This document shows, piece after piece, positions 1-8,636 of a stretch of 64,000 nt of DNA. The translations under genes and the position numbers were made by a program. A model generated the notes under the pieces. The model did no database searches, was not told the DNA's origin, and saw only the letters and a list, made by a program, of their open reading frames with translations. Source of the DNA: Hydractinia symbiolongicarpus (lineage: Eukaryota; Cnidaria; Hydrozoa; Anthoathecata; Hydractiniidae); contig NC_079881.1 of assembly GCF_029227915.1 (NCBI RefSeq), forward strand, positions 14,609,501 through 14,673,500, written 5' to 3'. How positions within the stretch are numbered: the stretch's first letter is position 1; every line of letters begins with the position of its first letter.

Positions 1-930
1 GATAGTGTGCTGCCCAGCTCTGCATCGTTATTGTCACACTCCCCTGCTACTATGCTTTAATCTTTCCATTTAGTATACATTTATAATGAACATATTTTTG
101 GCTCAACCCAGTATACTCAGTAATCACAAATTGTTTATCGTTTTGCTTTGTCTGTTTAGTTTCATATTATTATGTTCAAGAAATGATAAACCCACAATAC
201 CGACAAATTGTTTGTTGGTATAGTATCGGTTCTGGCATTATCAATTTTTGCGGAGAAAAGCGAATCTCTTTCCTCATTATTATAGTCAAATAAAATAAAA
301 GTAACTGCAGTGCAGAGTATATAGCATTTCTATAAGATTTCATCCCTATACAAAAAAAAATATTGCAATTTCATCACAATCCCAGTATAACCTGGTCATA
401 TTTCGGTAACTTTCTGATTAAGCAACGATTAAACAACGCATAAGGCCTCAAACAGAACTTGCGATGATGCTAGCCATATCTCCCTGGTCGCAATTGATGG
501 AAGGGTATTTTCAAGAAAACGAAGAACAGATATGTAGCTATAGCTAGTTTATTACTACTTTTTTACAGGTAATGAACCAATTCTTATCCTCACTCCCACC
601 AAAGCTAGCTAGCATAAAACTGCCCATTTGGACAGAATAAAAATAGAACTAAGATAGCATATGGATAGTTAGCTATTTAAATATAAAAAAAAGAAACAGT
701 GCCATATTATTGGAATATGTCATCCAAGTTCATCTTTTTAAAGACTATTCATAACTCCACTAACCTACAAAACACAACAATGTCCATGAAAATTTTATGG
801 TTTCTAACCACAATAATACAAGGTGGACCTTTCTTATCTCAGTAGCAGGTTGGAATGTTAAAGGTAGTGACTGCTTGAAAATTATAATGGCTGTATTAAC
901 TTATATTTGTACACTGACAAAGAAAACTTG
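1..930. other. AT-rich intergenic sequence, nothing recognised
   Basis: No open frame with recognisable protein similarity, no RNA gene and no clear tandem repeat is visible. The sequence is AT-rich with short A and T runs and some TAGCTA/GCTAGC words near 530-620. A gene could only be excluded with transcript data. Confidence 0.5.
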
Positions 931-981
931 TTACTTACTTATGTTACACTTATGTTAACTTTTAAAGTTGTAGCTTCACGC

Positions 982-997
982 CTGTCGTGGACGACAG
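982..997. other. Short inverted repeat in LINE 1 3' region
   Basis: CTGTCGT and ACGACAG flank a central GG, giving a near-perfect dyad just after the LINE 1 stop codon. It may be part of a 3' structure recognised by the element's reverse transcriptase, but that is inference from position alone. Confidence 0.4.
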
Positions 998-1008
998 ACG
1001 TCAGTCAC

Positions 1009-1460
1009 TTATTCATCTTCTTCTACTCCATCTCTAAAGAGAGGAGGATGAGGATTAGATCGAACTACAGTGACTATACTATTTTCTGAGGCTTCATTTG
1101 TCCCGGGGATCGGAGGTTCATCTGGGAGAGTTTTGAGAAACCTGTCGAGGGCTGTTTTAAACTTGAAAACTGGACATAAAGTGATGCTTCTTGGAGACTT
1201 GGGCAGGGCATTGAAGGTTCTTGGAGCTTGATAAGGGAAGCTGTTGTGTAGTTTAGCGTAGCTTGTGGAATTGTTCAGCACAGATGGTAGTTGAAAGAGA
1301 CGCCCTTTTCTTTGTGTTGCATGGGTTTGCATGTGTGGGTGAAGGTTTGGGACAATGCCTTCAGCTATTTTCCAACTGTATTTGGCTTGATAGCGTTCAC
1401 GTCGTCGTTGTAATGAGTACAATTTGAGCTGTTTAAGTGCGTTGTTGTAATTCATTCTGT
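1009..1460 (-). pseudogene. LINE 1 C-terminal tail after the reverse transcriptase
   Basis: A 148-residue minus-strand frame (1009-1455) begins with LKLYSLQRRRERYQAKYSWKI and contains a W-K-I-A-E-G-I-V-P-N word. It ends in an acidic GVEEDE before a stop. The 'LYSLQRRRERY' word followed by a 'FKTALDRFLKTLPD' helix is typical of the region after the thumb in CR1/jockey-like LINE polyproteins. It is separated from the reverse-transcriptase frames by frameshifts around 1460-1600. Confidence 0.75.
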
Positions 1461-1569
1461 GTACACAGTTGATCTTTTTCAGGTAGCTCCATTTCAGAGC
1501 TTCTAGTACCTTGATTTGTCCTTTACTAGCAGGAGACCAGAGTTAAGAGGAGTACTCGAGTCTAGGGAT

Positions 1570-2821
1570 GACAAGGGATTTCCATAGTGGTAGGAGAACT
1601 TCTGGTGATCACGATCGAAAGACTCGAAGAATCCAGCTTGTAAGTTGGTTTGTATTTTCTACGATTTTATTTATATGCGATTTCAAGGTAGCATCATCTG
1701 TCATTAGTATTCCAAGATCTTTGGTTTGTGCTTTTGGTTGGATTTGTGTTGATGATGTTGTTTTGTACTTTGACTTTGACTTCAGATCTAGGTTTTTTCG
1801 GTACTGCAGGAGTTCAAACTTTGTATGGTTGAACATCATGTTGCTTTGTTTACTCCATTCGTAGACAGAGTTTGTGTCTGCTTGCATTTTTTCAATGTCA
1901 CTTTCAGAGCTAACCTTCATTGTAAGTCTTGTATCATCTGCAAAGCTTGAGAGTGATGCGTCCTTTACAGAAAGATCAATATCCCCCATAAGGATCAGGA
2001 AGATCAGCAGTCCAAGCACACTTCCTTTTGGTACGCCAGAGATGACTTTTGTGGTGCGTTAGTGGTGACCTGGGTTCTGTTTTAGGAAGGACTTCAGCCA
2101 TTTGAGTAGTTTGCCTTTGATACCTAAGTTTTCTATCTTCTTAAGGGCTATGTCTATATCGACCTTGTCAAATGCTTTTGTGAAATCCAGGTATACAACA
2201 TCAGCGTTTGAGTTGTTGCAGAGTATTTGTAGAATGTTGTCGAAATGGTCAAGAAGCTGGCTCAGACATGACCGTCCACCACGAAAACCATGTTGGGAGC
2301 TGTTGAACAGGTTATTTTCTTCCATGAATGACACAATTTGATTTCGTACAACCTTTTGAAAGACCTTTATGATGTGAGATGTTAGGGCAATTGGGCGGTA
2401 GTTTTCAGCTTTAGTTTTGCTTCCACTCTTGTGTTTTGGGTTATTATATAGCACTGGTTAGTGTGTCTGGAATGGTTCCTTCTTCAAATGATTTCGTCCA
2501 AATCAGCTTGGGTGGGGTGGCTATGACGTTTTTGCACTTTTTCAGTAGGATTGATGGGAATCCATCAGGACCAGAAGAGGAGTTTGCTGAGAGTTCATTG
2601 ATTGCCTTAATGAAGTGTGTTTCATCGAATATCACGTTTTGTAGTGAGGGTTTGCTTGGACTTTGGTTTTGTTTGTTTGTGTACTGTTTTGGTGTGCTAA
2701 ACATCTTGCAGTACTGTGTCAGTAGTATGTCAGCTATCTTTTTTGAATCACAGATGTAGTTCCCACTCTCGTCGATTAGAGGACCAACAGTGGATTTAAC
2801 ATTTGAGAACTTTTTTTGCAT
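1570..2821 (-). pseudogene. LINE 1 reverse transcriptase domain, broken
   Basis: Three minus-strand frames (2444-2821, 2059-2454, 1609-2019) together cover the reverse transcriptase. Visible motifs are SSGPDGFPSILLK, NYRPIALTS, HGFRGGRSC, the motif A aspartate in VYLDFTKAFDKVD, GVPKGSVLG just before 2019, and the catalytic FADDT in the last frame (the Y/F-x-D-D box). These are the fingers and palm motifs of LINE polymerases. At least two frame changes (about 2450 and 2040) break the domain. Plus-strand open frames over the same span are shadows. Confidence 0.88.
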
Positions 2822-3004
2822 AGGAGAAGAAGAATTTGGGGTTGCGCTTTATTGATTCTTTGGCTTTCTCTTCTTGCATGATGGTTGAATTTCTATATGA
2901 GAATTGTAGTGACTTTTCAATCTGAATGAGTTCTGCCTGGAGCCTATCAGTACGTATTGGCGATGTAACGCGTACTATTTGTTGTTTATCCTGGTTCTTC
3001 TTCT

Positions 3005-4000
3005 CATGAGTGCCATTCTCTCTCTTGGAATTTTATTTCTGTTGGTTTGTTCTATCTTTCTTGGTGGGACATGTATTTCTGATGCCTTGGTGCAGATGTT
3101 GTAAAATTTCTTTAGCATGTCCGGTACATCAAGATCTTGGAATTCCCGCTCCCAGTTGACTGTTTGGAGGTTTTCCGTTATGCAAGTCCAGTTTACACTT
3201 TCACTCTGATAATTTAGAAGATCGAAAGGGGATGAGAAGACTCTAGGAATTGTCTGTTGTGGGGTATGTGAGGGTAATAAGATGTTGATATATCTAGGAA
3301 GCAGTGGTGTGATATCGATCTGAGCATAGGTATAAATGAGATATCGTGAATCATGTTGGTGTTGTTGGTGAATACAAGATCAAGTATGTTTCCAGCAATG
3401 TGTGTAGGTTTGCGGATGATTTGGGTGAGACGGAGTTCAAGTAGTAGGTTGTTTGTGATGGTGATCATTTCTTTTTCACCTCTGCTACTATTTTGGTTTG
3501 GGTGCAATCCGACCAGTTGGTGTGAGGTAGGTTAAAGTCACCCGTTATGTATATGTCTGGAGATAGGGAGATGTTCAGTACTTGATGTAGCTCATTTATT
3601 GCTTGTGAGTAGTTTACTGATGTTGATCTGTTGTTTTGGTGGTCATCTGGTTGGCGGTATATAGTAGCTAGGGCTAAGTTCTCATGCTCTGAGAAGATGA
3701 CGATGATCTGTATTGCATTGTCTGAGTAGTTTAGGACTGGTTTGAAGGTGGCTGCTAGGTCGTTTCGAACAAACATGGCTACACCACCTGAGTTGGGATG
3801 TCTTTCTACGAGTGCTATCTGTTCAAAAGATTTTGTAACCGTTTATGTGTAGTTCGGCATCTGTATGGTTGTGTAACCAGGTTTCTGTAAGACCAATAAA
3901 GAGTTGCTTTTTGGTATGAAGTATGTCAGAGATATATGAAACTTTAGATAGAACAGTTTTTGGTTTCAGTCCTTGTATGTTAATATATGAGAAGAAGTTC
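3005..4000 (-). pseudogene. LINE 1 endonuclease (EEP/APE-like) domain, broken
   Basis: Minus-strand translations show the endonuclease/exonuclease/phosphatase fold signatures in order: NIQGL (about 3985), LTETWL (about 3875), the IYRQP word and ITGDFNLPHTNW in the frame 3465-3776, and ILDLVFTNN in the frame 3214-3507. This domain nicks target DNA to start reverse transcription. Stops and frameshifts interrupt it between 3780 and 3840 and again near 3470-3510. A linker with SVNWTCI and VNWEREF words follows at about 3080-3200 and leads into the reverse transcriptase. The SDHH-type motif expected near the end is degraded to ISHHCFLDIS. The copy is non-functional. Confidence 0.8.
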
Positions 4001-4299
4001 AGTACCTCTTTGGGATCTGGTTGTTTGTTATTTGTTGATGTGGAAGTGATATGAGGTGGGTTAGCGGTTTTGCTGGTTGACAGAAGGGAAGGATGTTGTG
4101 TTAATTGAGCATTGGTACTTGATTTTGGTTTGGGTAAGGATTGTAGGTCTGTTGGGTAGTCATGGCTTTGATTTTGGTATCCATTGCCACAAGAAGCCTG
4201 TATTCCATGTGGTGGATGTATTCTAAAAAATCTGTGTTTGTGGTTTAAGGCAGCATTTGGTCTTGGTTGGGTGGGCTGATCACGGTACTCATTAATGGT

Positions 4300-4951
4300 C
4301 TGATTCTATTTGTTCCTTTTATATGGCTTTTGTTGCATATTAGGTTGTAACACTCTTTCTTTGTGAGTGACGTTGAGCAGATTAATGGGTGGAAGGAGGT
4401 ACATTTATTGCCAAGAGTGCATCCTTTCTTGCATTGGTTCCATGAGATAAAAAGGGCTTACATGGTGGTGGGTGCAAGAACTTGCATTCTTTACCTTAGA
4501 TTCTGTCAAATTTGCATTTTCCTTTAATGTAGAATCTGCATGTTGGTTTTGGTTTTTGGCTATCTTCATGCGATTCAGGGTACTCTGTTGACAATCGTTG
4601 GTTTTCCCTAATGTAGGTTTCTGGTTGTGTTTTTGGCAGGGTGATGTCATCTTCTTCGTCTTCATTGGACAGACTTGGTGGTGCCTGACTTTCAGTTTCT
4701 GTTTCATGCTCACCTCCTATATCATCTACCACTGTGACAGGGGGTTCTGAAGAAGCTGGCTGTGAAAGATTTTGTTGACACTCTGTTGATGTTGATGTCC
4801 CAGGGGCTAATGGAAGGTTTTGTGTTTGATAGGTTGGGTTTGTTTCTTCTTGGTATTTTTGAATGCTTGTATTTTTTAAAAAAGATAAAAATAATTCTGC
4901 GTAAAGTTCTCTCAAAGGATTTAAAAAAAATAAATTTGCATATCTTTTCAC
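4300..4951 (-). pseudogene. LINE 1 ORF1-like segment with CCCH-type zinc knuckles
   Basis: The minus-strand frame from 4951 begins with a low-complexity, acidic, Ser/Thr/Pro-rich stretch. It then enters a Cys-rich block with CRFYIKGKCKF near 4500-4540. After frameshifts the same pattern continues as CKFLHPPPC (about 4455-4490), CTLGNKCTSFHPLIC (about 4375-4420) and CYNLICNKSH (about 4325-4360). The C-x5-C-x3-H-x3-C style spacing resembles the nucleic-acid-binding knuckles found upstream of the endonuclease in some invertebrate CR1-like LINEs. It probably bound the element's RNA. The frames do not join, so no intact protein is made. Whether it was a separate ORF1 or the N-terminus of one long ORF cannot be decided. 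Confidence 0.65.
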
Positions 4952-4959
4952 ACAGCTAA

Positions 4960-5340
4960 ATTAGATGTGCATGATTTTTATGTCAAGAACTTATGTTTGT
5001 TTAAAATGTTTGTTCGTATAATTCGTATAAAAAACATCGTATCGATTTATTAAATCTTTCGTAACATTTTATTTTTAATACGAACTTTTTCGTATCATCA
5101 AAATTACAAGTTAATATACAGTTCGTATCACTTAAAATAATGTTCGTATGTAGTTCGTATCATTTTTAAAGAAGTTTGTATAAAAACTTGCTTATACGAA
5201 GTTTGTTTATTATAATTGGACTATTATCTATAGTTTTATATTGAAATTTTTTCAACAATTATAAAGTTCGTTTTGTTATACGAACTTCGTTTATTTTAAT
5301 TGGATTTATTATCTAAGGTCTTTAGGGATCGCCTCCATGG
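4960..5340. repeat. AT-rich stretch dense in TTCGTAT-type words
   Basis: Words of the form GTTCGTAT(A/C)A occur near 5011, 5022, 5089, 5121, 5143 and 5152, with TATACGAA in the opposite sense at 5193 and 5277. A direct repeat of about 40 bp is seen at 5191-5231 and 5276-5316 (both reading TATACGAA, then TTTATT, AATTGGA and TATTATCTA). No protein is coded. This may be a decayed transposon end or a diverged low-copy repeat. Confidence 0.55.
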
Positions 5341-5345
5341 CATCA

Positions 5346-5586
5346 TAGAAAGCAAAAACATCTCCGTAGATCGTTTAAAATTCATAAAAACGGGATCGTA
5401 TAAAACTAAAAGATTCTGTAGATCGTTTAAAAATCATGAAAACAAGATCGTAGAAAGCGAAAAGATCGTCGTAGATCGTTTAAAAATCATGAAAACAGGA
5501 TCATAGAAAATGGAAAGATCATCGTAGATTGTTTAAAAATCATGAAAACAAGATCCTAGAAAGCAAAAAGATCGCTGTAGATTGTG
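5346..5586. repeat. 53-bp minisatellite, about 4.6 copies
   Basis: Units start at 5346, 5399, 5451, 5504 and 5557 (lengths 53, 52, 53, 53 and a partial one). Each has TAGAAAG near its start, GTAGATCGTTTAAAA in the middle and ATCATGAAAACAAGATC near its end. An open frame at 5300-5506 is simply this repeat and is not annotated as a gene. Confidence 0.85.
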
Positions 5587-5639
5587 TAGATTGAACCTAT
5601 GAATATGCAATTTAACTAGTCTTTTCAAAGAAGTCAACC

Positions 5640-5995
5640 TCGTATATTTTACTTTTTTTATTTCAGGTTTCGTTTAAAGTTTGTATCAATTCTTTTTGTC
5701 TTTTAAAAAAATTGTTTAATTCTTTTGTTTCTGGTTTCCTATTGAAATAATTATGCGCAATTACGCCGGTACTTTTGAAGTTCGTTTAAAGTTGGTATAA
5801 CAATTTACTTTGTTCAAAGTTCGTATCATTTCATTTTGTACGATAAAAAAACTTTGTTTAAGTTCGTATCATATATTAAAAAAGTTCGTATAAACTTCGT
5901 TTACATTTTTTATTTTAAACGAAGCACTTCGTATGACATTCGTTACACGAAACGAAGTACTTCGTAGCGTTTGTATAATTATAGGAAAAAAAACA
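5640..5995. repeat. Second TTCGTAT/AACGAAG-rich stretch
   Basis: After the minisatellite the same vocabulary returns: AGTTCGTATCA near 5818 and 5862, AGTTCGTATAA near 5884, and AACGAAG words at 5920-5960 that partly pair with ACTTCGT. The two stretches bracket the 53-bp repeat, so the three may form one composite repeat about 1 kb long. No coding capacity is seen. Confidence 0.45.
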
Positions 5996-5999
5996 TACA

Positions 6000-6439
6000 A
6001 ACATTTTGAGTGATCCCGAACGTTCAACATGGCACACATATAAAAAAGGGTACAGGTAGGTTGGGGGAGGTGGACTGAATCAGCCCCCTTTAAAGCTTGA
6101 AAACGGTTAGGGGCGGTTGCAGTCTTCGTAATTCAAGACACCATTCAGCATTGGTCGACGTATAAAATGTATAAATTGGCAATACTCACTTGAGTAGGTC
6201 AAAAGGTTATATATAGATCAGTAATTTTTACAACTTGGGCGACTCCAATTTAATTAGTTATTCTACGGGCGAAATCGATAGTAGCTTACAGTCGGTCGGT
6301 CAGCGAAATAAAAATAATTTTATAAAGAATGTATGATCGGAACAACAACAAAAAATAATAAAAATAACAATGGAGGAGAATGTTACGACATACTTGCATT
6401 CTCAAAAACTTGTTTTTAAAAGTTATGCAGCAACAATTT
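6000..6439. other. AT-rich intergenic sequence, nothing recognised
   Basis: No recognisable coding sequence, RNA gene or tandem repeat. Contains a G-rich patch near 6040-6110 without any further identifiable feature. Confidence 0.45.
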
Positions 6440-6494
6440 GAAGAAGGAGAAGGAGAAGGAGAAGGAGAAGGAGAAGGAGAAGGAGAAGAAGAAG
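6440..6494. repeat. GGAGAA microsatellite
   Basis: A purine-only run of about 55 bp built from repeated GGAGAA hexamers, with GAAGAAG at both ends. It is a simple polymorphism-prone tract. Confidence 0.95.
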
Positions 6495-6689
6495 CTCGTT
6501 CAAAAACATTGAAATGAGTTTTCTATCTCATCACTTGCTGCCCGCAGTTTTTGAAAGCCAGCTCACTCTCCAATAAAAATTCATGACTTTATTAAAACTT
6601 AAGCCAAGGTGGCACAAGTACTTCTATTTTTCAATTCTCTTTAATCCTTAAATCCTTGATCTGAATAGACATATCCTGAATTTCACAAA

Positions 6690-7010
6690 AGCTAAAACGT
6701 TTGCGGTTTTCTTGCACATGCGCAAGCATTTCTGTAGGTAGAAAATATAAACAACAGACCACAGTAATAAAAAAATCCATCCAAAAAAAGAAATAATAGC
6801 ATAAAATTAGTGAACCTTTTTATGAAGAATATATAGAAGAGTATATATAGTTCAAATTTAAATCCAGTTTCTCTTGGATCTTATATATAAAAAAACTTTC
6901 TTTATTCATAGCCATTTTACCCTGCAAGAATTCTGCTTTCTTACCTACACAAAAGTGCACACATGCCCATTGTTCTCAAAATGAAATTAAAACAACTATG
7001 TCACGTCTAA
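6690..7010. mobile_element. MITE-like non-coding repeat, copy 1
   Basis: The left part (about 6715-6750) reads GCACATGCGCAAGC, then TGTAGGTAGAAA. The right part (about 6940-6985) reads TTTCTTACCTACA, then TGCACACATGC, which is its approximate reverse complement. The ends are therefore imperfect terminal inverted repeats of an element of about 270-320 bp with no coding capacity. Closely related sequence recurs at 7510-7790 and 7961-8130. The exact ends and target duplications were not resolved. Confidence 0.5.
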
Positions 7011-7509
7011 TCAGTGATTCGGTTGACATCATAACAATTTTTTTAGGTGAAAAGTTTCCGTATTTTAGGTGAAGAGAGAGCTAAATCTAGATAGCTAAGC
7101 ATCATTTCCAGACAGATTTTGATTGTGATTACCATTCGTTAGCTAGTTATTTTCTATTTCCATTTTATTAGCATTTTTCCCCGAACTAGGTTTGTTTTAA
7201 CCCAGCGAAATTTAAAAAAAAAATGGTGGATGTAGCACAAAGTCAATTAAGCCAAATGTCAATCATCACTACAGCAACATAGCTGAACCTAATCGCCGAA
7301 TAGCTGAGAAATATTTGGGCCAGGATTATATATTTTCCTGTTAGAGCTAGGGGTACCATAACTACTCGTAGCTGACTATAGCTATTCTTAGACCAGATTA
7401 ACATTATCAAATTTAAAAAAAAATCTTTCGAGGATAAGAGTGGTATAATTGGATTTATCAGCGAAAATTATCTAAGATAGGAACTTTTGAATACCAAAAG
7501 ATTATACTT

Positions 7510-8130
7510 GACTTGCCAATGTTTACAAAAGTTAAAAAGTTTTTTTCATTTTTTGCACATGCGCAAGCATTATTGTAGGCAGAAAATATGAACAACAGAC
7601 CAAAGTAATCGAAGAAATCCATCCAAGAGAGATATATTCGCTCAAAATTGATGAAATTTTTTAAGAATAGATAAGTTGCAACATGACGTAATGTTTTGAT
7701 TTTGCATCGAGAACAATGGACATGCGCACGCATGTGCACAGGCAAAAAATATGAACAACAGACCGCAACGATCAAAAATATTAAGTGTAAAAAAATACAC
7801 TGATGCTAAAATAGGTAATTAAACAGAAAGATAATAGTTGAGAAAAAAAAATTCCAATTTATTTTTTTTAAAGATTCAATTTGGCTATGTGGTCCTTCTT
7901 TTCTTGCCTGTCAGGATGCACCCGCATATACGGAACTTTGTAAACATTTGCAACTCATTTATATAGTTAAAATTTAATTCCAGTTCCTCTTGGATCTTAT
8001 GCTACCCAAAAAAATCTTTAATCTTCCTTAATAACCACTTTACCCTGTGCGGGTCCTGCTTTTTTACCTACACAAAATTGCGCGCATGCCCATTGTTCTC
8101 AAAATAAAATCAAAACAACTATGTCATGTG
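7510..8130. mobile_element. MITE-like non-coding repeat, further copies, one inverted and nested
   Basis: 7553-7625 repeats the left part of the 6690-7010 element in the same direction (CACATGCGCAAGCATT, then AACAACAGACC and ATCCATCCAA). 7961-8130 repeats its right part (GTTCCTCTTGGATCTTAT, then CCCATTGTTCTCAAAAT and ACTATGTCATGT). Between them, 7682-7765 carries the right part in inverse orientation (ACATGACGTAATG, then GAGAACAATGGACATGCG). This suggests a second copy interrupted by a third. A 105-residue minus-strand open frame at 7458-7775 lies inside this repeat, has no recognisable domain and is not called as a gene. Confidence 0.5.
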
Positions 8131-8636
8131 GAAAGTGGTCTATTAGAACCGGATTTATTGTAATTTAAAGTTTTAAAATTTTATAAGAGTTTGAGTGCAT
8201 TATAGTTGATTTGGGTGGTCATTTCTTCATAAAATATTAAAGTTTGGCTACTAATAATTGTACATAGTGTATAAACTTGAAAATGTCTATGTTTCAATAG
8301 ACTTTGGTGCTGAATTTAAATATGTTGGCAATTTTGGTTAAAAAATGATCAGAAAATTTAAAGCATGTTAAACCAGATCTAAGAACACACATCCTAAATT
8401 TCCCTTAACAAATATCGAAAAAACTGACTGTGCGTCCAAAATCTTCTCCCATTATTTCTTTCTTCTCCTTGCAGTCAAAAGCACTAATGTGGTCAAAGCT
8501 TTGCCTCAAAAGAACACGCGACACTTATGACAGACAGGTGTCCCACACAAGGTCGGGAGTTATACAAAGACGGGCGAAAATATTTGTCTTGCTTCCGGTG
8601 CCCGATTTTGAAAACTTTTGTCCTAGGTAGGGCACT
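8131..8636. other. Intergenic sequence flanking the satellite
   Basis: Unique-looking AT-rich sequence becoming more GC-rich near 8500-8636. It shares no visible similarity with the satellite that starts next to it. Nothing coding is recognised. Confidence 0.5.

Larger units (their letters stand above)
930..4960 (-). mobile_element. Degenerate near full-length non-LTR retrotransposon (LINE 1)
   Basis: Read on the minus strand, this stretch carries in order a zinc-knuckle segment, an apurinic-type endonuclease domain, a reverse transcriptase with recognisable motifs, and a C-terminal tail ending in a stop at about 1009. The order matches CR1/jockey-superfamily LINEs, which copy themselves by target-primed reverse transcription. 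The coding sequence is split across frames by many frameshifts and stops, so the copy is dead. Downstream of the stop, the element's 3' region runs to about 930 and includes TAAGTAAG-like short repeats. The 5' limit near 4960 and the 3' limit near 930 are estimates, because no target-site duplication was found. Clade assignment would need alignment to a LINE library. Confidence 0.85.

Noticed and set aside
1568-2759. Plus-strand open frames (1568-1864, 1874-2062, 2102-2341, 2436-2759)
   Set aside because: They lie opposite the LINE 1 reverse transcriptase motifs on the minus strand and have no similarity of their own. They are shadows.
7458-7775. 105-residue minus-strand open frame with Cys-rich start
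   Set aside because: It lies across MITE-like repeat copies, has no recognisable domain and is not conserved between the repeat copies.
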